From Cavia porcellus (lineage: Eukaryota; Chordata; Mammalia; Rodentia; Caviidae): DNA of 64,000 nt. The notes below the pieces were generated by a model, which had not been told where the DNA came from, searched no databases, and worked only from the letters and a program-made list of their open reading frames with translations. How positions within the stretch are numbered: the stretch's first letter is position 1; each line of letters opens with the position of its first letter. The DNA is taken from assembly GCF_034190915.1 (NCBI RefSeq), contig NW_026947502.1:32766785-32830784 (forward strand). The letters are read 5' to 3'. The position numbers and the translations under genes were made by a program. Of the stretch, positions 1 through 12,378 are shown one piece after another.

Positions 1-2192
1 TGGGTATTGGAGAATAGAGCCTAGATCAGCTAGGAGGTGAGGAATGCCCAAACACCCTAAGCCAGATCTTTATCTTGATTATAAAGACAATGTTTCTTGT
101 CCAGCTGGAGGTGGGTGGGGTGGTGAATGGAGGGGGCTTTGCTCTCTGCTTTAGTGTTTGGATGGGTGTGGTGTTAAATAAATCGTGTTTACCTTATCTT
201 TATGTAAAAAAGGTTTTGAAGTCTGATATGGTTTGTCACTTTATGCATGTTGCCTAGCACTATCATAATGCTCTTATCTAGCAACAGAGACTGGATAGGT
301 GGTGCTTGTGGCTTGCTCTCACTTTAGAGGAGAAAAGAGAGCACAAGTGTTAAAAAAAAATACTTGAATTGCCTTACAGTACCTGAATTATTCCCGGGTG
401 AATTAATTTTAAATTTAAATTTGAAAGTTGAAAGGCTGAACATTTTAGTCCCCATAGGTTTAGTAACATTTTAGATATCTTTCTGCTGGACCAAGGGTGG
501 TAGCGTGCGATGAGAGGAAGCAGTATGCTGAATATGACAGTTTCACATTTACTGATCTAAGTATTATTATGAAATTTGCATGTTTCAGATTCTGTAAGTA
601 AAGATTCATTTGCATTTATCTTAACAAAAATTTTTTTTTTTAACTTTTTGGCAATGTTTTTCTCTTAAGTTGAACCCTCAGATAATAAAAGTACAATGCA
701 ACTCAAGACAATTTAACAAAATCCAACCTTCGTGAAGATTATACATATGGTTAGATTTAATTTTTGTTTATCATTGTTTGCATGATCACTGTAGCATCTG
801 CTTTCCTTCCCTAAGTTGCTATGCCCTTAGTTAGTTCTTTCCATGCAACTGCTATTATCGTATAATCCTACCAGTACGTCTTTGTTTCTATCCTTCACAG
901 AGCAGAGCCGAAATAAGCAGTAAAAGTTAGATGAACTGTTTTGACTTTTCCTCTTGACTTTTAAATACATCCCTATGATGTAGTCTAGTGAAAGGAAGAG
1001 AGCAATAAACTGAAAAAAAAAATATTTTCGTAGGTTCCATACAGATCTAGTAGTGTTATCTGCTTGTCTGGTTCACTGTGGTCGGCGCCAGAAAAATAGG
1101 TGGATTGATACGTGATGCATTTCTTATCCCTCTAGCAAAGTCAGCTATTAATTTCAGTGGGAGGCTGTGGCAGAATGTTGTTGTTAATGAGGTTTGAATC
1201 AGATTGTTGTTTACTGTTGGTTATGTAATGTGTTGCTGTATATTATTAAAAGTTGCTTTCTGTGCAAGGTAGAGAGGCAAGTAAATGAAGAGGGTAACTC
1301 TTCACTTGGTTTTAATTCTTGGCTGAACCTAAAGGCACATTAGACTACAACCATAATTACACCTGGGCAGCCTGTTTCCTGTTTTCATCATGAACCCCAA
1401 ACATTATAATTTGCAGTGATGATCTTATTCGTCCTTTATATGTTAAACAGAGGCAGTGTGTTTTTCTTTTCTACTGAAAACATTTGTAACATGGTCAAAT
1501 CAAAGATTTTAATGTTTTGAAGACTAGGTAGTAAAATACCACTTTTTATTTCTTAGTAACTTATATTGAAATGCCATATAAAATCGTATTTCATATATAT
1601 TCTTTGATTTGCTTTATGTAAATTTTAATATTACCAGTAGCTTGTAGAGTCCTTGAATGAAGAAAGCCTTTTTGTTTATGACTTATCAGTGTTTATTATT
1701 ACCAGATGTATATTATATGTTGGTTTAGGCACTGAGCCCCACATTTGGTGAATTTTTGGCTGACTATGCCTTTTATCCCCTGGTTTATCCATCTTCTGTA
1801 TTCTGTTTCTCGGGGGTCTGTGTTCCTAGTCTTTTCTTTGTGTTTAGTAAGAAGTACAAAAATAAACCAAAATACTGTATTCTTTAGACGTTGCAGGCAC
1901 CTTAAAGGACAAAGACATTGAAAAGATTCCTTTTTGTAGAGGACATTAATAGCTTGAATAATGAGTCATCTCCACTAGTCTGAATATTCTGGAGAAAAGA
2001 GTTATCTGGTAAGGTAGGAACGAATAGAGCTGGGGCGTACAGATACAGGGTGCTTTCCCACATAAGATGTTGATGGAACCGATGTGTGTGTTTTTACACA
2101 TTGTCTTGAAAGGAAGAAGTCATTATTAAGACATTTCTCTTTATGTGAAATTGCGATTTGAATTCACTTTTGGAAGGTACTTGTCAGTATAC
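1..2192. other. Probable SMAD5 5' intronic DNA, no feature recognised
   Basis: AT-rich single-copy-looking sequence. No ORF longer than about 60 codons, no clear SINE and no convincing exon. Assigned to SMAD5 only by position, upstream of the first coding exon. Confidence 0.4.
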
Positions 2193-2294
2193 TTTTTTTT
2201 TTTTTTTTTGTCTTTTTTATCGGTACCAGGTATCGAACTCACAACCACACACTTGCAAGGCAGGTGCTTATGCCGCTGAGCTAAATCCCTAGCC
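2193..2294 (-). mobile_element. ID SINE (tRNA-Ala-derived)
   Basis: Reads on the minus strand as an ID element with TTAGCTCAGCGGCATAAGC and TTCGATACCTGGTACCGAT, then an A-rich tail (T run on +). CAGTATAC flanks it on both sides (2185-2192 and 2299-2306), a plausible target-site duplication. The anticodon-loop region is more diverged than in the other young copies. Confidence 0.9.
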
Positions 2295-2306
2295 ACTTCA
2301 GTATAC

Positions 2307-4439
2307 ATTTTAAAAATAAGCTTTGTTCTTGAGTCCTTCAGGATTCCAATCTTTGTATTTAGAGATTAGGACTCTATAGGAAATTAGAAATGGTTTGATT
2401 TGTTGGTAGTGATATTTTAGCTGGATTTTCCCTTTTGATTTCCATATATGTTTTGTTATACTGAAAATAATAGAAAAAAGTCCAGTATCACCTTTCTACC
2501 TACCTCTGAGCATAGCAGCTATTGGCCTGGGAGGAACTTTATATTTTTCACATTTAACTGTGATCTCAGAATACAACTGGTGCTTTCAAGGCAAGTTTTG
2601 TTTTGTTCAGTTTGTTTTCATGATGTTAGCATCTGCCTACATCCTATGGGTAGGCTGTATAACGAGATCTAGTTATTCTGGTTTTTGTGTTTCCAGGAAG
2701 AGAGAGAACTGTAGTAGTATTTCAAAGCCAGTCTTCTTTTTCTCCCCACTTAGTCACATCTTCCTGCCCTTGTTTGTGTGTCTAGTTAACTCATTGACCA
2801 TTTGCCACCCTTTGGAGTTGAGTGTAAGTTAGGTAAATGATAACTAGAGCTGAAAAGGTGTCCAGAGCCATGTTTACCCTTTCTTCTAAATAGAGGACTT
2901 GATCTCTTTTGTACTCCTGAGGTAACTACATCACATCTTCACAGTGCATTGGAATGTATGTTGGGTATACAGGTTAGGTCTTTCTGCTCCAGGGACACAT
3001 TTTAAAGTAACGGTTTACAATTTGCATTTTGGTACTTTTGTAATGTAAAGGGAATTGCTGTGAAGATTGACCAGTGTGTCTTTGGCCTGTGCCTGCAAGC
3101 CAGTACAAGCATGCTCAGATACTTACAGTAGGCAGTGTAGAAAGTCTTGCTGGCTCTGTGGGGGTGAGTGATACATCTAGATCGGGTACTGCTTAATTAG
3201 AGGACTTAGAGGGCAGGTGAAGCTTAAAGGGTGATTCAAAACTGGGAAATCAAAGCCTGGATCTGGGAGATGAAGAAAGTAGACTTGTGTGGATGCAAAG
3301 AGAATATATGAGATTCTAGGGTAAAAAGTGTCAGGGGTCATGAGGTTAGCTCCTGGATGACTTTAAAATTCCCTGTGAAAACTTTTGATATCTTTGGAAT
3401 TTGGGAGTCACAATTGGGAAAAATGATGATGTCTGTATTTCTCTAGGAAAATAATTTGGATGCCCACGTGATTGTGTCCTCGCTTCCTTATAGAGATACC
3501 CATTAAGAATAGGATGTATATATCCACAGAGCTGTGGGTGAATTCACTTTCAATTTCTTTGTCTTTTTTGACTGCAATCTTGGATTTGGCTTACGATTCT
3601 GTAGTCACAGTGTACTTGGATTTAGAGTTGTTTCCACAAAGGTGGTGGTAGTTCTTCCTAACAACCCATTGATATTAGCATCACAAGGGAAGAGAGTTTT
3701 TTTTTAAAGCTTTACCCTGACTAACTCCCTAGAAAGTTACCTTTGGGAAAAGTCTCTACCTACCTACCTACCTACCTGTGTGTGCCTAAGTGAATTTCTT
3801 CCATTGTAGGTGATCCGGGCCTCTTGGTTCCCAAACCTACTGCATAACTTGAGATTCCTGTATGAAATGTGAGAAATAAGGCAACTACTTCCCTAGCCTA
3901 ATGAATCTGGATCTTAGGAATGATTTTGAGAAACTGTTTCTTCAAAACTCCCACCTCTAATGCTTTTATTCTGGTCTTTACTTAGATAATGGGGGTCATA
4001 TCCCATATGGACATTCATTTGTATGAGATGATATGCTCCGCAGATTTGTTTTGGCTAATGATGTTGAGGAAATTTGGGGGATTGGTTTGCTTGCCTTTTT
4101 ATTTATTTATTGACCCAATCAGAGATATTGGAGCAAAAGTAAAGGAGTTGTTTTAGAAGTCTGGATGTGAGATGTATGTGTGCAAGTGGGAGATGATGTT
4201 GCGTGGCTTGTGTGTATTTATGGATTGTTTAGGATTTCCTGCTTCAGTAGTTATCTGATCAGGATGGCCTACTTCAGTAAAGAGCAGCACTTTTGGGTTA
4301 TTGCTGTTAATATGATTTCATTTGAAGCCCTCCTAAAGCTTAGCAATAATTTATTCTTACATCTAATGTGTGTAAAATTTAACATTGATCCTGATCTTCC
4401 TTTAGTCTTATCACCCACCCTTTTCTAGGTCAGTTGGTA
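2307..4439. other. Intronic DNA, no gene recognised; CTAC microsatellite at about 3756-3777
   Basis: No protein similarity or clear repeat is visible apart from a short run of about five CTAC units. Two small ORFs (2448-2672, 2560-2832) overlap in different frames and have no recognisable content. Confidence 0.4.
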
Positions 4440-4690
4440 AAATACTTCATTTCTTCCAGGCTGACACCTTGCAATCATTCTTGACTTCTCTATTCTCATA
4501 TATCCACTTCACTTCTACCAGGAATCTTATTGACTCACCTATGTTGGCTTCTTGCCATACTAGTGTTAGCACCCTGTTCTAAACCATTATCATCCCTTGC
4601 CTAGATTTTGTCAGCTTTCCACTGGTCCCCTGGCTTTTCACTCACTTGTGGCCCCATTTATTCTCAGCACACCAGCCACAGTAATTTCTT

Positions 4691-4857
4691 TTCTCTCTTT
4701 TTTCTTTTCTCTCTCTGTCTCTTTCTTTTTTTGTACATATTTTGCTTTTTGAAACTTGCGATGTAGAACACGCAGGTTTCAAACTATGTAGCCTAAGGTA
4801 GCCTCAAACTCATAGTTCTCCTGCTTCAACCTTGTCAGTGCTGGTGTTAAAGCCAGG
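4691..4857 (-). mobile_element. B1 SINE, diverged, inside L2
   Basis: Antisense B1 motifs: ATGTAG near 4761, CCTCAAACTCATAG and CTCCTGCTTCAACC, with a pyrimidine-rich tail end. Flanks GTAATTTCTT and GTAATTCTTT look like an imperfect target-site duplication. Confidence 0.65.
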
Positions 4858-5137
4858 GTAATTCTTTAATAATACATTAGCAAATCATATGTCTCCATTT
4901 AAAGGTCTTTAGTGGGTCTATATTTTACTTACTTTAAAATCTATTTTAGCCAGCCTGACCTGTCTAGCTCTCTTACCTCTTTGACCCCATTCCTTACCGT
5001 CTCTTCCTTTATTTGCTTTATTGTTACTGAACCTCTAGTTCCTGGAGTTTATCAGGCAAGCTCTCACTTTAGGATCTGTGCCTTGGCCTGTTGTATTTAA
5101 CTGTAATGGCTTCCCTCCAGTTATCTGTCTGGTTTAT

Positions 5138-5228
5138 TCTTTTTTTTTTTTTTTTTTTTTTTGGTACTGGGGATCGAAATCTCACTCGCCAGGCAGGCAC
5201 TTACACTGCTGAGCTAAATCCCTGGCCT
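5138..5228 (-). mobile_element. ID SINE inside L2
   Basis: A T run, then GGTACTGGGGATCG, GCCAGGCAGGCACTTAC and GCTGAGCTAAATCCCTGG: an antisense ID. Flanks TGGTTTATTCT and TGGCTTACTTT are a weak target-site duplication. Confidence 0.85.
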
Positions 5229-5639
5229 GGCTTACTTTTACTAGTTTTTAAAAAATTTGATTCATTTGGCACTTTCGCAATGAGGCCTGGCTCACTCATA
5301 TTATTTAAAATATCTCTCCTATAGCATTCTTCATCCATCTTACCTCATTTTATTTTTCTTCATAGCAGATTTATCTAATGCATTACTTATGCCTTACTAT
5401 ATTTTTTTTGCTTCCCTTCACTGGAATGTAAGCTACATGAGGACAAGGGTTTTGGTCTCTTTTATTCACTTTTTTTATTGACTTTTATAATTCCAGATCT
5501 AGAATACTACTTAAATAAATATTGAACTCACTGTTAATCATTTTGTTTTGTTTTTAATAAATGAATAATATATTGAATATTGAATGTCTTGAATGAATTT
5601 AGCAACTAATCTCAATGTGGATGCTACTAGATCTTACAG

Positions 5640-7120
5640 ATTAGATTCTAGTGAAGAGGCAAATCAAGTAAATTAACAAAGTATTACAATTTGATTAATA
5701 ATAGTGAAAAAAATGAACATAATATTGAATTAGATAATGAGGAAAACCTACTTTTATAGGGTTAGGGAAGGTTCTGGAATGTTAGCTGAAGCTGAGACCT
5801 GAAAGACAAATTACTGAATGGGGCTTGAGAAAGTGCTGAAAAAGTACATACTGAAAAGTGCTAGATACTCTGAATTAAATGCTCTTCTTCTATCCCTTTT
5901 CTCTGATCCCTGGGACCTCAAGCCTATCTCATTGTACTCCCACATAGAATATAGTTTGATGTCTGTCATGCTGTATTGCTCTGTGAAGGGAGATTGTATA
6001 CCATTTTCATTTTTTGTTGTCTTTACTGCTCATATAGTAGCTTCATATTGGATGTAGAAAAAGGCACATCCACTTTTCTCTTCACCCTTGTGTACTGATC
6101 AGACTATGTAACCTAACATCAGTTTTGGTAAGTTCCTGAATACACTACATTGTCTAGTAGATAATAGGTGCTCTATAAATGTTTCAGGACCTGTGTATAT
6201 CTACGACAGCCATGTCAGTTAACGTGCATCTACTTTCAGAAGTAGTTCTTTACTATAACATAATCAGTTCTTTTTTCCCTGTTGAGTTGCCTAGAGTATT
6301 GTTGTTACAAAATGTTTACTGCTAGTTTCTGACTGAGTTCTCTTAATTTCTACCTCCACATTTCTATAACCTTAAATATAAGAGCGGGACTTTTTTCAAA
6401 GCATGGATGACACTTCATAATGTGAACCCGCTTCTGTAGTAGGATTTTATTATGATTCAGGCATAGCTGTACTTTAATTTAAAAACCAATGTTTTCTTCT
6501 TTATAAAGAAATATGTTTATTTTTAAAAAGTAAATTATGTGAAGCAGTGAGAAATATGCCTGTCTACCCCTCTGAAGCTCCTTTCACAAGTTCTTTATGC
6601 ACTTTACTTTTTACTTACTAAACAAATATTTATTGAACATGTGTATCACTAGGTATATAGTGATAAGTGAACACAAATTATGGCTTTTCTTGGAATTTAC
6701 ATTCTTATGTGACAGATTACATATATAAATGTGTAAGTATAGATGTGGTAAATGCTGCAAAGTAGAAATGTGGGCCACAGTGAGTGTATATTGAGACATT
6801 AGGATGACTTCCTGAAGAAGAGATGCTGGAGCTGAAAGAGAAGTGTGTTATGTATGTGTTTGTATGTGTGTGTGAGAGAGGATGGGTGATAATTTTGTAA
6901 TACATAGTATCTCAGTTTTATAGGATAGTCATTTATGGCTCGGGTACCATTGTATTTCTTTGGATTTCCAAGTCATGTTCTTAGTTACTGTTTAATCATT
7001 AGGGCACCTATCACATAAAGATTTCTAAATATTATTCTGACATCTTTTTTCTAGTACTGAGATCGTTTCTCTAAGAAATAATAAAATACATCAATAAAAA
7101 GATTTCATGGGGTTAAGTAT
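5640..7120. repeat. Scattered L2-like fragments in intronic DNA
   Basis: 5640-5830 resembles internal L2-associated sequence. 6130-6200 has the GATAATAGGTGCTCTATAAAT L2 end on +. 6610-6850 starts ACAAATATTTATTGAAC, the same end on the minus strand. The rest is unassigned AT-rich DNA. Confidence 0.5.
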
Positions 7121-7149
7121 TCATAAGCCAGGGGCAAACTTTAAAGGAC

Positions 7150-7330
7150 CAAGATAAGCTGGGCTGCAAACATCCAGGCTACTCCAGAGGCTGACATAGA
7201 AGGAAGGCAAGTTTGAGGTCAGCCTGGGTAAGTTAATGAGATCCTGTCTCAAAATAAAAAAAATAAATAAATAAAAATAAAAAAAGACTAGGAATATACC
7301 TCTACTCTTAGCATCAACCCTCAGTACTTC
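7150..7330 (+). mobile_element. B1+ID composite SINE, diverged
   Basis: A B1 body (GAGGCTGACATAGAAGG, GTTTGAGGTCAGCCTGGG, GATCCTGTCTCAAAAT), an A-rich linker, then a degenerate ID-like end (GACTAGGAATATACCTC... CCCTCAGTACTTCC). Confidence 0.65.
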
Positions 7331-7924
7331 CAAGGGGAAAGAGAAAAACCAAGATAATAGCAGATAAGGGGTTCATAGTTACTAAATTCCTCTAATTTCT
7401 GATGTAAGAAATAGTGTGTGTTCCTGTCTGCTCAATTACTGAATCTCTGTGCTCATTATACTTTTCCCCTCCCTTTCTGCCTCTATTTTTATACCTTATC
7501 TCTGTTGGCCAGCATTGGAAAATAAATCGGGGATAAAGTTGATAGACTAAATAATGTGAAACTCTTTATAGTACCTTTTCTCTGTCTCTCTTTCCCTTTC
7601 CTTCCTTTTTCCTTTCTCCTTCTCCCCTTCCTCCATTACTCTCTATGATCTCTGAGATTGTGAGCAGTGTCTTTTTAAGTCTGAGTTCTAGCATGAACTA
7701 TTCTTGGTAGATAGTAGGAGCCCAATCATTCTTTTTAAAAATGCAGTACTGTCACAGACTTAACTGTCATTTTTATTCGTATGATCTTTCTGTGACATTT
7801 ATACACAACTATTTTAAAGTAGCTTCTTACGGAGATTTATTGCGTCAAAACCCCCCAAAACTTGATTAAGTTCTTTGAAGCCTACTATAAGGATTTTCTT
7901 TACAATTAAATATATCCCTTCATC

Positions 7925-8058
7925 TGTGTATGGTGGCATACCCCTGTCTCCCAGTCCTTGGAAAGGTGAGACAGGATTGCCATGAGTTTGAGACCAGCTT
8001 GAACTGTATAACAAGGCCTTGTCTCAGAAAACCAAAAAGAAAACAACAAAAACAACCT
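7925..8058 (+). mobile_element. B1 SINE
   Basis: GTATGGTGGCATACCCCTG, GAGTTTGAGACCAGCTTG and AAGGCCTTGTCTCAG followed by an A-rich tail. Diverged but ordered as in 7SL-derived B1. Confidence 0.8.
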
Positions 8059-8327
8059 CCCTGCACTGCATATATTATACCCAGTGTATTCTTTAGGTAT
8101 ATTTTAGAGTAGGTGTGTTAGGTGGTCAGGATGAAGATGACGGGTGTAGGTAGAACTCATCGAAGCCATGTTTTAGTTTAGGGCATTGTGTAACATATGT
8201 GGGCTATCAAGTGTGTCCTGTCTTTGACACTGTAGTTGACCCATCCTGCAGTACCTGGATTATCAGAGATACAAATTACACAGTCTGTGCTAATTAGCTT
8301 CTTTTGAGACAGAGGGCTAGTTCATTC

Positions 8328-8445
8328 TTTTTTTTTTTTTTTTTTTTTTTTTTGTCTTTTTCCTTTTTATCGGTACCAGGAATCGAACTCACGACTGCCT
8401 GCTTGCAAGGCAGGTGCTTATGCCGCTGAGCTAAATCCCCAGCCC
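8328..8445 (-). mobile_element. Young ID SINE with long A tail
   Basis: Antisense ID with CCTGCCTTGCAAGCAGG-type anticodon arm and a GGTACCGATAAAAAGG end. CTAGTTCATTCTTT occurs on both sides (from 8317 and from 8446), a clear target-site duplication, so insertion is recent. Confidence 0.95.
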
Positions 8446-8866
8446 CTAGTTCATTCTTTTAGATGTGTATCATATAGTAGGTGAGCTTCTCCCAAATCAA
8501 CTCCTAGCAGAGGCTATGAAGAATGAGGAAAGAGAAGGCAAAAAAAGTTAAAGGAATGAGAACAAACAAGGATGAGGACAAGTGCTGGTGGCACATACTA
8601 AAGAACATCAGAAAGGAGTCTGAGAGCTCAAATGCTGCTATGTTTTTCTAAGATGTGCGTTTGTTTTCTACTACATAGTATCTCTGAAATTGGAATTCAT
8701 AAGAGTCAGTAACATTTGAGCATTGGGGCTAGGGGTAGTTTTAGTGATAGTTACTGTATGTCTCTGCCTCTTGTTGCTAATGCTTTCATTTCAGTCTCCT
8801 TACAGTCATTGTCATGTCCAATAACTTTCATTTAAAAGCTTTGCTTATTCATTGCAAGTCCTCAGA

Positions 8867-8945
8867 CAGTGATGGTAAACCTTTTAGGACTTTCAGTGGT
8901 CACAGGCAGCCAAATGCAGCCTGTGCTGTAAGCTCAACACCACTG
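8867..8945. mobile_element. hAT-type MITE, short diverged copy
   Basis: Begins CAGTGATGGTAAACC and ends AACACCACTG, terminal inverted repeats like those of the copy at 14398-14552. Only 79 bp remain. The flanking 8-mers match poorly, so boundaries are less sure. A 78-codon ORF crossing it is not a gene. Confidence 0.55.
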
Positions 8946-9063
8946 GTCTGGGAAGATCAAGCAGCTTTAAAGACTGTCCTAGAACAAGAGTTGAATGAAG
9001 TCTTGATGGCAAGAAGGACATGTTGTGAAGAAAAAAATTTTAAGTGCTAAGAAAAGTATTTTG

Positions 9064-9171
9064 GGGGCTGGGGATTTAGCTCAGCGGCATAAGCGCCTGC
9101 CTTGCAAGCAGGCAGTCACGAGTTCGATCCCTGGTACCGATAAAAATGAAAAAGACAAAAAAAAAAAAAAA
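9064..9171 (+). mobile_element. Young ID SINE
   Basis: Near-perfect sense copy: GGGGCTGGGGATTTAGCTC, GCCTGCCTTGCAAGCAGGC, GAGTTCGATCCCTGG, TACCGATAAAAATG and an A tail. Flanked by AGTATTTTG on both sides (target-site duplication). Confidence 0.96.
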
Positions 9172-9294
9172 TAGTATTTTGTGAGTGCTTTTTTTTTTTT
9201 TTTCTTATGTGATAGCAATTTTTTCCTCAGGGTTTATGAAACTGTCTTTTGAAGTAGATGGCTTTGTAAATTTGTTAAATTAGCCCAGCTCTAT

Positions 9295-9690
9295 TTTCAT
9301 AATCCTTACTCTGAAGTCTTATTTTTCTTTCTTAGTGAGACAAAATACCCAAAGTTGCAGGAGAAAAAGTTTATTTAGCTCACAATTGTAGAGGTTTTCA
9401 GTCAGTAATTGGCTAGCTGCAAGGCAGGGGGTGGTATATGGCAGAGGGGCAATAGTTCATGGTGGTGGAAAACAGCAAAAGTGACAAGCCAGAGTCCAGA
9501 CTTTCTGTACTTCATATTGTATAAGGCTGCCCACACCAGGGTGTGTGTGGCATTCACACCTTTAATCCTAGCACCCTTAATCCCAGAATTACACCATCAG
9601 TCAGTCACACACTCTAGATTCAGCCACCTCTGAGAAAGTCCTATGACTGCATAAGGCTTTTCAGGGAGATCTAGACACAAATTATAACAC
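9295..9690 (-). repeat. MaLR-type LTR remnant
   Basis: Antisense LTR hallmark GTTTATTTAGCTCACA near 9370, preceded by GACAAAATACCC, and later segments resembling rodent MaLR LTRs. Diverged; assignment by pattern memory only. Confidence 0.5.
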
Positions 9691-10834
9691 CCAATATGAA
9701 AACTTTATAGTTATTGCATAAGTGCTCATCCGATTTAACTCTCAAACTGTTGGGCTGTAGTTTTCATTATTCAAAATAGGAAAAAGTGGAAAATTTAAAT
9801 TCTTAATGTTTGATCCAGAACTCAAGCTCAAGTTCAATATACTTCAGATCTGATGCTTCTGTGTCATAATACTTGGCAGTATCGCTGTATAGATTTGCCT
9901 TCTTAAATATTTCTAGCCAATTACCTTGTTTTAGCAAATTGAACTAAATGTACTTTCTCACCCTGGTAAAATAGACTGTTTGAGTCTTTGCAGATAATAG
10001 TTTTTATGCTTAGCATATAACTATTTTCTACTTTTTCATGTCACTTTTCACTTGCTCTCCAAAGGAACATCCCCTAAATTCCTTTTGATATCCTTTACAT
10101 TATCTTCACTGTATGTAGTGTCTAAGTACAGGCACATATTAGTTCTGTTAGTTTGAAACTCTATAGAGTTAAGGTCTGGATTTGATTTATATTTCAACCC
10201 ATTTGTATGTGACTTGGTGTCTTTTCTTTTGCAGTGACTCATTAAATATGTGTCGTATTAATGATCAGGCTATAAGTCTGAGACTAAGTTTAGCACTGGT
10301 TGTATATATTTGTGTTTCTGCAGACCCTGAAAACAGTATAAAAAGGGAGTACATAACTGAAATTTCCCTATCTGCTAATGGGTACATTCTGAAGACTAGT
10401 AGTTGCTCAGTGAAGTCTTTTTCTATTGTTGGTATAAAGTTAGAGGTGATGTAGAATACTGTAGATGTCTATTCTATGTACACATCAGCTGGTTAAATAT
10501 AAAATATGTATTCTTGGTAAATTAGCTTTAGTGGAAGGCAAAAAAAACCAAACATGAAAAACTGAGTCAACTTTTCAATAAGAGACTTAACATTTAAACA
10601 TTTTGCTTACCAGAAAACCTAAACAAAGTCTTATTTTACAATTTCACTTCAAGGTCATGTAGCATATGCTACTATATGGAAACCAGAGAAAGTACAACAT
10701 TCCATTTTTTTGTATACATAATGAGAATTTCTTTCATATTCAAGGACTTATGTGTGGACAATAAAATAATCTACTGCTATATCTCTTGCTTTCTGATACT
10801 TTATTTCAATCTGTGGATAAAGGTTTTTTTTGTT

Positions 10835-10930
10835 TTTTAAATTAATTAATTAATTGACAGATAAGACTAGGGATGAACCTAAGGCTTTGAGCACGCTAGG
10901 CAAATACTGTACCCATGAACTATACCTGAG
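10835..10930 (-). repeat. Diverged ID-like SINE remnant
   Basis: AGACTAGGGATGAACCTAAGG, GCACGCTAGGCAAATAC and CATGAACTATACCTGAG match the layout of an antisense tRNA-derived SINE, preceded by an AATT-rich tail. Confidence 0.5.
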
Positions 10931-11086
10931 AAAAGATTGGGTTAAAGTTTGTAGGTTGATGAATACATTGTGTTAAATAGTACAGAAAAGTCATTTGAAA
11001 TTAAGCATATTGAACTGTGTTATTCATGATGTCTTAAACTGTATAATCTTACACATTAGCTTGGGTGTTTTGGAGAAGTTAAAGAG

Positions 11087-11800
11087 ATAGAAAACAACAG
11101 ACAAGGGTTTTTTATTTTAAAGAGAATAAAACAAAACAGAATAAAGCAAATCAGAACAGAACACTGCAAGCAACATAGGTCTTTACAACAAGACAATAGG
11201 AAATCAACAGTGGCTACCATAGTTAATGTCTTCTTGTTTTCTTTGAAATAGTTGTCCATACCTTCACACAAAATACAATCAAACAAAACAAAATAGTATA
11301 AAACCAATCAAAACAAAAGCATGAAAGCCCTATGGATTTCAAGACAATAGGAAGTCAACAGTGGCTACCATAATGTCTCTTGTTCTCTTCAAGATAGCTG
11401 TCCATACCCTCATACACAATGAGATCCAATAATAGAAAACAGACTAAAACCAATCAAAAGAATGAAAGCGTTACAGGACTTCAAAATCAGATAAGAAATG
11501 AACAGTGGTTACTATAATGTCTCGTTTTCTTCAAAATAGCTATTCATACTATCACACATAATAAAATCAAAACAAAACAGAATAAAACCAATTAAACAAA
11601 AGAATGAAAACATTGTAGGACTTCAAGATAATAGGAAAGCAACCATGATCACCATAGTACATCTCATTATGTTCAAAATAGCTGCCCATTATCATCAGAC
11701 AGTAAATAACAAAACGAGACAGAAGAGAACCAAACCTAACAAAATTGTGGAAACATTATAAGAGTTCAAGACAAGACAGCAAGAAATTAACACTGGTTAT
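11087..11800 (-). repeat. Five-unit tandem array (about 145-bp period) forming the 3' end of the half-L1
   Basis: The landmark AACAGTGG (or a close variant) recurs at 11206, 11357, 11501, 11641 and 11789, spacings 151, 144, 140 and 148. Each unit also has AATAGCTGTCCATAC-like and AACCAATCAAAAC-like segments. One matching segment exists in the 3' UTR of the L1 at about 20130-20200, so the array looks like an expanded L1 3' UTR piece. Confidence 0.85.
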
Positions 11801-12378
11801 GACCTTGTCCTCCTAAGTGTTTCCTCCCCTATCACTTGATAATATCTGTTGTGTTTTTGGATCCCCTAACTCCTTTTGTTTTTTATGCTAGTGTTCACCT
11901 GTCTGAGTTCAAACTTGTTGCCCATGAACATGATCTACAGTTGCATCCATTTACCTACAAGGCCTTGAGATTATCCTACTTTATAGTTGGGTAGCTTTCC
12001 TTTGTATGAAAATACCATTATCTTTCTTATCAATTCTGTGGTTGATGAGCAAGTTGCCCTTGCTTTTTTATGGTCTCCTGTGACATGAAACAGTTGTTTT
12101 CTCCCCTTTGATTTTCAGTCTGTGAATTTCCTTTTGCGTTAAATGTGTTTCTTGAATACAGTATATTGATGGATCTTGTTTCTCCACTCTCCATTTCTGT
12201 TTATTGCTGAATTGAGGCCATCTCCATTAATGGTTACACCAGCATACTTTGATTTGTTTCTGCCCTGCTATCCTCTTGCTACTGGCCCTCCACTTTCCGT
12301 CTTCATTCAATTGCCCGTCCTGTTTGGCGATCCTCTTCTGCTGCTATTCCTGGAACCATGATGATCTCTCTCTTTAGA

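Larger units (their letters stand above)
4440..5560 (+). repeat. L2 LINE remnant, long, interrupted by two SINEs
   Basis: The sequence follows the L2 3' half: a stretch resembling TTCCACTGGTCCCCTGGC, then GGAATGTAAGCTACATGAGG near 5422 and AAATAAATATTGAACTCA near 5512, the hallmark L2 3' end. A B1 interrupts it at 4691-4857 and an ID at 5138-5228. Confidence 0.75.

Noticed and set aside
8814..9050. 78-codon ORF with a globular-looking composition
   Set aside because: It runs across the MITE at 8867-8945 and has no recognisable similarity.
9064..9130. tRNA-Ala gene
   Set aside because: It folds partly like tRNA-Ala, but the A tail, GGTACCGATAAAAA end and target-site duplication show an ID SINE; the same holds for the other ID copies.
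11087..11800. CRISPR-like or satellite array
   Set aside because: Units are adjacent and 140-151 bp long with no repeat-spacer alternation, in a mammalian L1 derivative.
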